A DNA stretch of 64,000 bases from Cylindrobasidium torrendii FP15055 ss-10 (lineage: Eukaryota; Basidiomycota; Agaricomycetes; Agaricales; Physalacriaceae), in assembly GCA_000934385.1 (NCBI GenBank), contig KN880446.1, forward strand, positions 160,833 to 224,832, written 5' to 3'. The first letter of the stretch is position 1. Every line of letters starts with the position of its first letter. The notes under the pieces were generated by a model, which saw nothing but the letters and a program-made list of their open reading frames with translations, made no database searches and was not told the DNA's origin. The position numbers and the translations under genes were made by a program. Shown in pieces: positions 22,807 to 34,178 of this stretch.

Positions 22807-23247
22807 TTACTTCTGGCCTTGCTGCTGCTTCATCACGCGCTTCACGATCTTGGCCTCTTCAACAAGGAAGGCGCGCAGGATCCTACGACAATGAGTGGCC
22901 CATAGATTGAAGATGGAAACTTTGGACGGACCGCGACTTGACACATTCACCGCACCTGGATCCACCGTACGGCCTGTTAACAGACTTCTGACGCTTCGAA
23001 ATTACAGCGTATTGGCGGGGGCGAAGGGCGGGGATCTGTGGAAGGAATGGGTTGGTGGGGTTCATGATCCATGGAGGGCTGCACTAACACCGGGAAGGCC
23101 AACACCGCAGTCGCCGCACTTGGGCTGGGTGGGGAGCTTTTTGAGATGGTGGTACACAAGCTTGCCACCGGGGGTCTTCACGACGCGTCGGCGCGCGGAG
23201 GTGGTGTTGTAGGGAGTGCGCTTGCGGAGAGTGACGCGTTGGGCCAT
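22807..23247 (-). CDS. RPL34: 60S ribosomal protein eL34
   Basis: Three exons give about 112 residues; the first runs from ATG 23247 to 23089. The protein begins MAQRVTLRKRTPYNTTSARR and continues KTPGGKLVYHHLKKLPTQPKCGDCG, the conserved zinc-like cysteine pair of eL34. After the first intron it reads IPALRPRQYAVISKRQKSVNRPYGGSRCGECVKSR with the second cysteine pair, then ILRAFLVEEAKIVKRVMKQQQ. The first intron uses the less common donor GTTAGT. It is a structural component of the large ribosomal subunit. Confidence 0.95.
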
Positions 23248-23821
23248 TCTGTCAAGTCTTCCGTTAGTTCCAATACCAGACCACCACGGCCGCCCATAAA
23301 TCCTCTATCCATCCCATCTCTATCCATAGCAAGTCCTTCAAAATCAATAACTCACGTTGCGGTTTTCGGCGAAGGAGCTGTTGATTTGTAAATTCTAGCT
23401 TTCAATTGACATAAATTCCCCGTACCTTGTTTTTGAGGGCGACGGCGACGACGAGCTCAAAAAGTTCGATCGCCGAATTGGGATTAAACCTTAACTTGCT
23501 AGTTCTCGGCCCGGAATGATGATGCATCAGCGGCACTGATGCGTGCCGATTGAGGTATGCCCACGTGCCTTGGGAAGCCAGACGCGCACCTTGCCGCTTC
23601 GCAGGTCAATTCATGTCGAAGTGTGCATGCAGGATGACGTCTAATCATGATATGTGCGCGCGACGGCCAGTCAGGCGACCCTTCTGGTGTGAAGCAACGA
23701 AGCTTAGGCGCCACTGTGGTGGTCTGATGACTCCGAGTTTCCGACGAATGACCTTCACTTTCAATTCCATCTTGCCATCTTACCTTCACGTCCACCGCGA
23801 ATACGACAGTGGGTTGCGCTG
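23248..23821. other. Divergent promoter between eL34 and transhydrogenase
   Basis: This 574-bp region lies between two divergent genes. No TATA box was found. Short CT-rich tracts are present next to eL34, as is common for ribosomal protein promoters. Confidence 0.4.
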
Positions 23822-26800
23822 ATGCTTGCGCCTCCGTCGTCCGTGCTGGCTGGCACGGCTCTCCTACGCTGTTCACTGAGCACAAGCTTTGTGAAGAGCA
23901 GCAGTAAGCCGTCCACTGCAACGGCAGCTGCGCACTGATATACATTTCCTAAGCATTCCGCTCTCTTTCTGCACGCCGCAACGCGTCATCCAACGTCCCG
24001 TACGAATCCCTTGTCGTCGGCGTTCCTCGCGAAGTCTATCCAGGCGAACGGCGCGTTGCATTAACGCCGTCCAATGCCGCAACACTTCTCAAGAGCGGCT
24101 TCCGGAAAGTCCTCATAGAGCAAGATGCTGGTGGCCACGCCCAATTTCTGGATGACCACTACGCCGCGGTAGGAGCCACCGTTGTCTCGCGCAACGACCT
24201 GTTCAAGGATACCGATATCTTGCTCAAAGTCCGGCCGCCTCTTCTCGACCAAGAGACGACCATCATCAAACCAAACAGCACATCAATTTCCCTCGTCTAT
24301 CCCGTCCAGAACAAGGCCATTGTCGAGGCCCTTGCCGCTAAGCAATTGAATGTGTTTGCGGTCGGTTTTCCCAATTGCCTAGGCCTGAAAGCCTGAAGCT
24401 CAATATGTTGTGCAGATGGACATGATTCCGCGCATCTCACGCGCCCAGATATTTGATGTTCTCAGGTTGGTTGTGATGTACCCAATACACTATGGCATGG
24501 GCTAAGACGCGTCGCGCGCAGTTCCATGGCCAACATTTCTGGTTACAAGGCAGTTATTGAAGCATCCAACCACTTTGGAAGCTTTATGACAGGTCAAGTA
24601 ACTGCTGCTGGGTGAGTGCATTTCGATAAGGGCGTCTCAATGGCTAAAGGTATCTACAGCAAGGTGTGCATATTGCCGGGGCCTCCCAAATCTGCTTTTT
24701 TAACATGTCCAGATCCCCCCTGCCAAAGTTCTTGTCATAGGCGCTGGTGTTGCCGGTCTCAGTGCTATTACTACTGTATGTGTTGCGTTGGCAATTTTTC
24801 ACGCACAGCGACTGACATGAAGCAGGCTAAACGTATGGGTGCTATCGTCAGAGGTTTTGACACTAGATCAGCAGCTCGCGAACAAGTCCAATCTTTAGGT
24901 GCTGAGTTCTTAGAAGTTTCAATCAAGGAAGAAGGCGGCGGAGGTGGTGGGTATGCTAAGACCATGTCCAAGGAATTTATCGATGCGGAAATGGCCTTAT
25001 TCCGTCAGCAGGCCGCGGAAGTCGACATCATCATCACGACCGTATGTCCTTCGTTATTTCGCATTATGCGCGTAGTTGATGTTGGTCAGGCGTTGATACC
25101 CGGAAAGCCTGCTCCGAAGCTCATCACGAAGGACATGGTCGCTTCGATGAAGCAAGGCTCGGTTATTGTAGACCTTGCAGCCGAGACGGGAGGGAATTGC
25201 GAGGCAACACGACCAGGTGAAGTGGTTCTCGACCACGGTGTCACCGTCATTGGTTGGACCGACCTACCGTCACGACTTCCCACTCAATCGTCCAACCTGT
25301 ATTCGAACAACATCACGAAATTCCTCCTCTCTCTTGGGACGGATCGAAAGTTCAACATTGACTTGGAAGATGAAGTTACTAGGGGGTCTCTCGTTGTGCA
25401 CGAAGGAACCGTACTTCCGCCAGTCCCAAGGACTTTGCCCATACCCATAACACCGAAGCCTACCGATACCCCGAAGGAAGAAATCACCGAGACAAAGGCG
25501 CTCACTCCATTCCAGAAGACGGCGCGCGAGGTTGGTTTTGTGACAACTGCTATGGGTGGTGTTGTCGGCCTCGGGAAACTCACCGGACCAGCCTTCATGA
25601 GCAATTTCTTCACCTTCGGCTTGGCTGGGCTCGTGGGATATCGCGTTGTCTGGAATGTTGCCCCTGCCCTTCACTCACCGCTTATGTCAGTGACCAACGC
25701 CATTTCTGGAATGGTTGGTATCGGGGGGTTGTTCGTGATGGGTGGAGGCTTCCTCCCGAGTACCATTACACAGACCCTGGGCGCCTTGTCTGTCCTCCTG
25801 GCCAGTATCAATGTATCTGGTGGATTCATCATCACAAAGAGAATGCTCGATATGTTCAAACGTGAGTTACTATATCCCTGTTGGTGCGGCGGCTTGCTTA
25901 CAAAATTTGCAGGTCCAACTGACCCTCCCGAGTATTCGTATCTCTATGGCATGCCTGCCGTTGTCTTCACGGGTGGATTCCTTGCGGCGGCGAGCACAGG
26001 AATGGCCGGCCTCGTCCAGGCCGGTTATCTCGTTAGCAGCGTACTCTGTATATCTTCGTTGTCTGGTCTCGGGTCTCAAGTAACGGCTCGCGCTGGAAAC
26101 TCGCTCGGTATTCTTGGTGTCAGCTCAGGCATTCTCGCCTCGCTGGCTGCTGTCGGGTTTTCTCCAGAAGTTCTAGCGCAATTTGCCACTGTTGCAGCAA
26201 TGGGCGGGCTCATTGGCACCGTCATTGGAAGGCGCACGACGCCCACCGAACTCCCGCAAATGGTCGCTATGCTGCATAGTGTTGTTGGATTGGCGGCAGT
26301 CTTGACGAGTATTGCAAGCGTCATGGCAGACATCGACCATGCATCGACCCTCCATCTTGTCTCTGCTTATATGGGCGTGGTCATTGGTGGAATCACATTC
26401 ACAGGATCCATTGTCGCATTCCTCAAGCTTGCGGGACGCATGTCCTCGAAGCCATTCGCATTGAAGGGGAAGCACTTTGTTAATGGAGGCATTCTTGGTG
26501 CAAATGCTTTGACTATGGTGCGCTTTCATATTGCTATGGCTAATTGTGGACTCATTCATGCAAGGCCGGATTTGTGGCTGCCGCCCCGGCGGCGCCTGCA
26601 GTGGCAGCTAGCTATCTTGGGTTGAACACACTCTTAAGCTTTGTGCAAGGGTTCACGACAACAGCAGCAATTGGAGGAGCTGACATGCGTATGCCCAGTT
26701 CATGCACTTAGTGGAATGTGATCCTAATTCAGAATCCAGCGGTCGTCATATGCGTACTGAATTCGTACTCCGGCTTTGCCTTGGTCGCAGAAGGTCGGTC

Positions 26801-27886
26801 CAACCAATTCACTTACCGAGTATGGCTCATTATTGCAGGCTTTATGCTTGACAATTCACTGCTTACAACAGTAGGCTCTCTTATAGGAGTCAGCGGCTCT
26901 ATTCTGTCGTACATTATGGTGCGCTTTCGTTTCTGCCATGGCTAAGCTGGCCTAATTGCCGCAGTGCGTAGCAATGAACCGTTCACTGACAAATGTCCTC
27001 TTTGGCGGCATTGGGACACCGACTACGGCCGTAGAACACAAGATGGAGGGTGCGATAACTACGACCGGCATCGACGACGTGGTAGACGCGTTGAGCAACG
27101 CGGAAAATGTTATCTTGGTACACCTCGGCTACTGTGAATGTCCTTCGAGTCTGCGCTGATACGACTGCACCACAGGTTGTGGGCTATGGTATGGCCGTGG
27201 CAAAGGCGCAGTATGCCATTTCTGAGATTGTGAATCTCCTGCGGGCGAAGGGCATCAACGTTAGGGTGCGCAACCTCCTTTTGTGCATGTGGTAGGGTCT
27301 CATTGCAAGCCGGTTAGTTTGCTATCCACCCTGTAGCTGGGCGGATGCCAGGCCAGTGCAACGTGCTGCTTGCTGAGGCGTCGGTACCCTATGATAGTGA
27401 GTGGCTCGCTGACGCTTACAAACTGTCCTGACCTAGCGGGAAGTCGTGCTTGAGATGGAAGAGATCAACGACGATTTCAAGGACACCGATGTCACGCTCG
27501 TCATTGGGGCGAACGACACAGTCAATCCCATCGCACTAGAAAAAGGCTCCGCCATTGCCGTGTGTTGAAACAAATATTGTGGCTCCGGTAGGCTGATAAA
27601 ACCCCAGGGAATGCCTGTGCTACACGCCTGGAAGAGCAAGCAAGTCATTGTCATGAAGCGCGGCATGTCCAGCGGTTATGGTACGTGATCGCACGTATTC
27701 CTGCATGCATATTTACGTCCTCTGACTCTAGCCGACGTACCCAATCCGATGTTCTATATGCCGGGCACTAAGATGTTGTTCGGCGATGCGAAAGATAGCT
27801 GTGATGGTAAGTGGAACGGTATATTCAACTTCGCAAGTTCCTGACAAATTCAAGCCATTAAATCGGGGCTCGACGCAAGAAAATGA
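23822..27886 (+). CDS. Mitochondrial proton-translocating NAD(P) transhydrogenase
   Basis: A gene of many exons encodes a fused transhydrogenase of about 1,050 residues. It transfers hydride between NADH and NADP+ coupled to proton flow across the inner membrane. Exon 1 (23822-23903) and exon 2 (from 23954) give a mitochondrial presequence, [20 protein letters not shown]. Domain I follows ([26 protein letters not shown]), then [16 protein letters not shown] with the NAD-binding glycines. The membrane domain spans about 25.5-26.9 kb with many Gly-rich helices. The C-terminal NADP domain has [34 protein letters not shown] and [14 protein letters not shown] 4-nt microexon (24660-24663) is needed to read GK before IPPAKV. 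The last exon ends [10 protein letters not shown] at 27886. Confidence 0.95.
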
Positions 27887-28038
27887 GGAACTTTTAACTG
27901 TAAACTGTACTGCACACCGTTATTTAAATAAACAATTGTATGACGCCACGTTGACAAATTCGAAAGAGGTCAGCAATCGGTCAGCAGGGTATATATGGAC
28001 CGAAAAAAATTGTATTGATTTTGGCAACTTCGCCCATA

Positions 28039-29948
28039 ATGCCCACCACCTTCGACGCCGCCGATGCCTTCAAAGTTCTCGAGAGCTACAAACACGCCGA
28101 CGGACTCTCTGTCCAAGAGCTGATGGACTCGCGCGTGCACGGTGGCTTGACGTACAATGATTTCCTGTATGTCTCCATCGCTGCTTGGCCCAGCCTCATT
28201 GCTCAGCAAATTTCTACAAAGTCTTCTCCCTGGGAAAATCGATTTCCCCGCCTCTGTCGTCAACACCGAAAGCCGGATTACGCGTAACATCACGCTCAAG
28301 ACACCGTTTGTGTCGAGTCCCATGGACACTGTGACCGAGGGTGATATGGCCATTGCGCTTGCGGTGAGTGACTCATCGCATGCCATTATATTCTTGCTGA
28401 TTGTAATCCAGCTTCTTGGCGGCATTGGTGTCATCCACCATAACCAGTCGGCAGAATCTCAGGCTGCGATGGTTCGCGCCGTCAAGCGTCATGAGAACGG
28501 ATTCATCGCAGACCCTGTCGTCCTTGGACCTAGCGCTTCCGTAGAAGATGTTCTCGATATCAAAGCTAAGCATGGCTTCTGCGGAATCCCAGTTACTGGT
28601 ATGCACACTTCGCTCGCTATATTGCCTATGATGAGACATTTCCAATCATAACCTTCGTTCTTCCGAGTTGAACGCGTCGAAAGATGCGTGGCTTGCGGAA
28701 ACTTTTGATTTCTGATCCCACACATTGTCCTCGTATTTGACTTCAGGCTAACGACCTTTGTTCATAGATACTGGTGCCATTGGCGGCAAGCTCATCGGCA
28801 TTGTTACATCCCGCGATGTCCAATTCCGCGACGCTTCCACCCCCCTCTCCGAGGTTATGACCAAGGAACTTGTCACGGCTTCTCAAGGCATCACCTTGAC
28901 CGAGGCAAATGACATCCTTCGCGACTCCAAAAAGGGCAAGCTTCCTATCATCGACAAGAACGGTGCCCTTGTGTCCCTTCTTGCACGCTCGGATCTTCTC
29001 AAGAACCAGTCCTTCCCTCTTGCATCCAAGGATCCCGTCACCAAGCAACTCTACGCTGCTGCTGCGGTTGGCACCCGCCCGGCCGATAGGGAGCGTCTTG
29101 CACTCCTTGTTGAGGCCGGTCTTGATCTCGTCGTCCTCGACTCCTCCCAGGGAAACTCAGTCTTTCAAATCGAAATGATCCAGTGGATCAAGTCTACCTT
29201 CCCTAAGCTCGAGGTCATCGCCGGAAACGTTGTCACACGCGACCAAGCCGCATCCCTCATTGCCGCTGGCGCTGATGGCATTCGCGTCGGCATGGGCTCT
29301 GGTTCGATCTGCATTACGCAGGAGATTATGGCTGTCGGTCGTCCTCAGGCGACTGGTGTCTACGCTGTCGCCGAGTTCTCTAACAAATTTGGCGTCCCAG
29401 TGATTGCCGACGGTGGTATCGGCAATGTCGGCCACATCGTGAAAGCGTTGGCCCTTGGTGCTGGCGCGGTCATGATGGGTGGTCTCCTTGCTGGTACTGA
29501 AGAGGCTCCTGGTGAATATTTCTACCACGAGGGCAAGCGTGTCAAGGCCTACCGCGGTATGGGTAGTCTGGAGGCGATGGAGCAGAACAAGCCGTCTGGA
29601 TCTAAGGAGAAGGTCAACAACACAAGCTCCAGCAAGTACCCGCAGCCGAACAAGTCCAACGAGCTTGAAAACGCGGCTACGTCGCGGTACTTCTCGGAGA
29701 GCAGTGCGGTCAAGGTTGCACAGGGTGTTAGCGGAGATGTCCAGGACAAGGGCAGCGTCAAGGCGTTCTTGCCCTACTTGTATACCGGCGTGCAGCATTC
29801 ATTCCAGGATCTTGGGCTCAAGAGCGTAGCTGAGCTTAGGGAGGGCGTTGACTCGGGCAAGGTTCGCTTCGAGCTGCGCACCGCCAGCGCCCAGGTCGAG
29901 GGAGGGGTACATGGGCTGAACAGCTACACTAAGCGCCTCTTCGCGTAA
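28039..29948 (+). CDS. Inosine-5'-monophosphate dehydrogenase
   Basis: Exons 28039-28166, 28222-28363, 28412-28598 and 28768-29948 give 545 residues. It oxidises IMP to XMP, the committed step to GTP, in the cytosol. Landmarks are [18 protein letters not shown], the two CBS repeats ([37 protein letters not shown]), [14 protein letters not shown], and the catalytic-cysteine loop [12 protein letters not shown]. Next come [33 protein letters not shown], the mobile flap with catalytic SRYFSE, and [13 protein letters not shown]. The flap between GSLEAM and SRYFSE is 34 residues, clearly longer than in yeast, where I recall about 11. Intron 3 (28599-28767) is 169 nt, longer than its neighbours. It lies 152 bp behind the transhydrogenase on the same strand. 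Confidence 0.97.
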
Positions 29949-30381
29949 ATGGTTGCATCGTGTATTGGATTTCGAGTATTGTATAGTAGTTTGTAGTTTA
30001 TCCAGCTTGCTTGTGACCTTGACTGTATTTTAATGACCATGATTGAAAATCAGCGAATCGTGGGTGGTGCCGGTTGGGATGTGGATGTTTGAATCCGAGT
30101 GAGTGTGCATGTAGGAATCGTACGTCCGAAGCTTGCGGCTTCGGGGCAGACAAACTGGTAGAGAAAGCGGTGAGGATAGGCAGCCCGGCTCCGGCCTTGT
30201 AATCTGCTGCTACTCACGAACATGATATGTATGTTGTGATACAAAGTCGACTTTTCCTTGAGCAGAAGACAGCGACTTTCTCGTCGAAGTTTGCAATGAT
30301 TGAGTAAAGCCTCCGACACGCCGTCCCGATCACCCGACGCTTTCCACTTGACGATCACTCTCGGCTTTGTGCACGGACGTT
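29949..30381. other. Intergenic, nothing recognised
   Basis: This 433-bp spacer holds the 3' UTR of IMPDH and the promoter of TIM22. No TATA box was evident. Confidence 0.4.
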
Positions 30382-31087
30382 ATGGCAGACAGCTCGGACC
30401 CTCGGCGCGCGCTCGTCGCGCCATTATTCCCTCTAGGCCGAGAGCCAATGCCTCCAGGGGTCACAGAGGAGGAACGAGAAGCATATGCGACCGCAATGAA
30501 GTACCAGGCCAAGATGTCCGGTGTGTACGAGTCTTGTGCCGTCAAGGCCGCTATGGCTGGTGTCGGAGGTGCGCTATATGTTGCTCTGGATGTAGCGAGA
30601 AGCTAAAAATGCTTCTAGGTTTCGCCATTGGAGGTCTCTTCTCTCTCATGACAACGTCTTTCCAATACGAAGACCCCGTACTGCGCGAGCAAATGGCGGG
30701 CGGACGGGCGCAGAAAGTCAGTGTCGTAGCCAAGGATATGGCGAGAGGTGTCTATTCGCAGGGGAAAATGTTTGCCAAGATGGGTGCGCTGTACTCTGCC
30801 ATAGAATGTTGTATAGAAGGGGTGCGTGTCTTCACCCAACACTCCCACATGAACTCATCCCGTTAGTATCGCGCAAAAAACGACATCTACAACTCGGCGG
30901 CGTCAGGATTCATTGCTGGCGGTATATTATCACATAGTGCAGGGCCGAAGGGCGCGTTCTATGGCGGTCTTGCCTTTGCTGGGTTTTCCAGTGCGATTGA
31001 CTTGTACTTGCGAAAAGAGCCTGACGAGTGCGTTTTATGCTTGCTACACACCGAGTTTCATACTCACTCTCATCCAGCGACGATTGA
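30382..31087 (+). CDS. TIM22: Mitochondrial carrier translocase subunit TIM22
   Basis: Exons 30382-30568, 30619-30821, 30867-31027 and 31078-31087 give 186 residues. TIM22 forms the channel that inserts carrier proteins into the inner mitochondrial membrane. The family pattern is clear: YESCAVKAAMAGVGGFAIGGLFSLMTTSF for the first helix with the conserved cysteine, DPVLREQMAGGRAQKVSVVAKDM for the loop, [44 protein letters not shown] for the middle, and AFYGGLAFAGFSSAIDLYL for the last helix. The final exon supplies only the acidic tail end and the stop codon. Confidence 0.92.
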
Positions 31088-31537
31088 AATCTCAATGCTA
31101 CACTTATTGAACCTGCACTCTACTCAACTCACGTACATTGTATCCATACACTAATTCACAGCCTGTCCTGGACCTACTTCGTCCCAGCATCGTCTTGCCA
31201 GAACGCTCAAAATTTCGAGATAGACTGGTGAAAACACACTATCGAGTCAGTAGCCTGCAACGCAGTACCATTAGTGTTTCCTACCAGCAAAGTAAACAAC
31301 AAGGCCTGTTTGAGAGCCTGCATCGGTTGCACCTCCCCAGCCGTCATTCGATGTCCCAACCACACGCAGAGAAACCCAAAAGTGCATTGAGAAGCGGGGA
31401 AGTCATTATCTAATGGTGCGTGATTGCTGTAAGGTATGTACGATGAGATGCAATGTCTCTAATGTTTTCTACATGGAATAGTAAATAAAAGTCCGGGAAA
31501 TACTCCAACCTTCTACCCAAATCTATTGATACACACT
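31088..31537. other. Convergent 3' spacer
   Basis: This 450-bp stretch lies between TIM22 and the MFS gene. An open frame at 31138-31413 has no recognisable features. Confidence 0.4.
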
Positions 31538-33617
31538 CTATGCTGCTGTTGCACGTTTGGATTTTGCGCGGATACTCTTGCCATACTTGTAGAACATGAA
31601 GGGAATGGGCACCATCGCGAGAGAGACGAATGCCAACAGGGATGCAGCCCAACCGTTACCGAGTCCGTGGAACATCTGTACCATGAACAAGGGCATGGCA
31701 GCACCTGCGCCTGAGCGAACAACCTGTGCATAAACATGAGAAGATTGTGTGTGGTTCGAAGCGGGATACGTACAGTCTTTGCTGCCAGCGCGGACGCAAC
31801 ATAATTGGGGAACGCATCGATGATGTACGCATTTGCGCTGAAGTAGATCACGACCATGCCAAAGCCGAACGGAATGCCTGCGCTGCATGGGCCGACCCAG
31901 TTTCCTCCTCCTGGAAGCACTGCCGGTGGACTCGTCCATCCAAAGATGAAGAGTGCAATCGGTACGAAAGGCGCGCCAATCATGGACCCGATGAGACGGT
32001 CTTCGGGCTCTGCGCGTCCACCTTTAGATGCAGCGCGCTTGAGATAATTCTTCTCGAGTTGTGGGGTAATGAGGAGAGCGAGGGACAGGCCGATGAAGAT
32101 AGAGCAGAACATAAGGCCGGTAACACCGTCGTTGAAGTGGTAGTCTTCTCCAAAGACGATTGGGAAACTGAAGAAGAAAGCGTACTGGGCACACAATGAA
32201 AACCAGCTTCGGTGCAAGGGGAAAGAACCACTCACCAAAAGACCATAAATGAGAGAAATGAATAGCGACATGAGTAGGAGAATGGGCTCGGTGACGAGCA
32301 TGCTGAATGGTCGAATAAGGGTATCCTGCATCATTTGTGAGAACGCGGGTTTGAAGACCTCTTGCTCTGCCACGATGTTCTCGCGTCCGGATTTCTGGCG
32401 AAGCTTCGCTGCACGTCTTTGCAAGATGACGGGGGCGAACGTTTCCGGGATTGAGAGGGTGAGAGCAAAGACGGCACCAGCAAACATCATGTTGACCCAT
32501 AGAATCCATCGCCAGCCAAGGGCATCTCCGACGAAACCCTGAAAAATAGTCAGCCATGTCGATTTGAGAGCTGGTAATAGAACGCACCCCAACAAGAGGC
32601 CCAAGAGCAGCTCCGCCGTATGGCGCCGCCGCGAACAATGCGATGGCAATTCCTCGCTCGTTGTTATCCCAAATGTCACTGATCGTGCTTCCAGCGAGGG
32701 TGAGAGGTCCAGAGGCGAAGACACCGCAGAAGAAGCGACAGATCATGAGGGTCTCTACGTTTTTGGCGACGGCGCATGGTATACAGAAGACTGAAGGTGT
32801 GGTTAGACTAGCAAACATTGATGGAGGAGTAGCTGAACGCACTGAGGTATAGGAAGGTAGGAATTATCCAAAGAGGACGCCGTCCGTATATTTCAGAGAG
32901 TGGCGAGATGATCAGAGGCCCTATGCTGTAGGAATTGTTAGCGACAGAAGGGTAGACTAAAGGTTAATTTACGAACCCGAATCCACAGACCATCAAAGAC
33001 ACGGAAAGAGTCGTAACAACCTGGAAAATCATGAATACGGGCGACAAAGATGGCCTGGCATGTACGCACCTGGCCAATATGCAGGTCCCTTTCTATGCCA
33101 GGGAAATCGCCGGTAATGACAGCACTTGCAAAGGCAACCGAAATGACAGCTAGTGCGGAGACAACAGTGATGTCTGAGGAAATGTCAGGAGATATGCAAC
33201 TGAGGACAAGACTTGGGCGTACACCATCGCCATCCTGGAGACCAATTTCTTGGATCCGCCTTGTCGTTTTCAAGAAAGGTCACGAGATAGAGGTCCTTGA
33301 CACCGTCTGCTTTCTCTGGGTCAAGATGTGGCATGCCCTCCTTTACAGGTTGGAGGGCAGAGAGGAATTTGACATAGCCAGAGTGTGTGACACCACGCGC
33401 TTCGTCGGTGACCGCGTACGACGGACGACTGAGATCGGCACGAGTAGAATCATGAGTAGTCGCTCGCACGAGAGTGTGACCGGTCTCATGTTCGAGAACA
33501 GTCGGTGTCGGGGAGGGGAATTCTGCAATTGAGAGTTAGGCTTGTAGTACTCGAGGAAGAAGGCAAAACAAACGTACGAGACTCGGGGTCTGTATAGGTG
33601 GTAAATTCCGGTCCCAT
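31538..33617 (-). CDS. MFS transporter, DHA1 (polyamine/multidrug) type
   Basis: Exon 1 is 33578-33617 (MGPEFTTYTDPES), followed by a 55-nt intron and several further exons to the stop at 31538. The cytosolic head ends VTFLENDKADPRNWS, the DPxNWS box that precedes helix 1 in fungal DHA1 carriers. Later signatures are TVVSALAVISVAFASAVITGDFPGI, CRFFCGVFASGPLTLAGSTISDIWDNNERGIAIALFAAAPYGGAALGPLVGGFVGDALGWRWILWVN (helices 4-6 with the DxxxxxERG.A motif) and FCSIFIGLSLALLITPQLE. The tail ends GKSIRAKSKRATAA. Twelve helices and export of drugs, polyamines or metabolites are expected; the substrate is unknown. A TATA box lies 61 bp upstream. The P450 gene follows behind it on the same strand. Confidence 0.88.
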
Positions 33618-34178
33618 TCTGATTATTGAGGCGGGGGGTTAGGATATTGAGAAATTCCCAGCGGAGGGCCCTTGGCCCTTTATACATCTGAGCATGCCGG
33701 AGTGGGAGAGGCTCTCGGCTGACCGAGTGCACAAGACAGGCGCAACAATAATGCGTCGTCGTGAACAATTTCAAGATGAAGCGGCATCACCCGGCTGCTC
33801 GGCACAGGCTCCGGAGCCGCCGATCCTTGGCCGATCCATTGTTTAAGTTATTGCGGCCGCATTCCGAACCGAGTATCTCTCGCGCTGGACACCCGATACG
33901 ATGTTCACCGGCTCACCGATGGAATAGATTTACACAGATTATCATATCTTGGCGAGCTTTTCAACAGCGTAAATACGATAGCAAGAGCGGATCACCCTGA
34001 ACGTCAACTCGCGCGGTACTCTCGAAAACGGACTTCCGGTGCCAGATACGCACCTTTCCAACAATGAATGCCATTTGCTCTGCTGAGGAAGGGGTGCCAG
34101 AGTCAATCGGAGCCCACTATCCCAGTCCATAGCCCATACAGACTACTACAAAAAGGCCCTGTTTTTGCGTGGGTAACA
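33618..34178. other. Intergenic with MFS promoter
   Basis: This 561-bp region separates the MFS start from the P450 stop. Apart from the TATA box, nothing is supported. Confidence 0.4.
33678..33684 (-). promoter_or_regulatory. TATA box of the MFS gene
   Basis: TATAAAG on the minus strand is 61 bp before the ATG at 33617. Confidence 0.55.

Noticed and set aside
24616..24663. 14-nt exon starting at 24650 in the transhydrogenase gene
   Set aside because: It gives the wrong phase for the next exon; the 4-nt CAAG version restores the conserved Gly-Lys.
31138..31413. Open frame of 91 codons downstream of TIM22
   Set aside because: Looks random and overlaps the likely 3' UTR.
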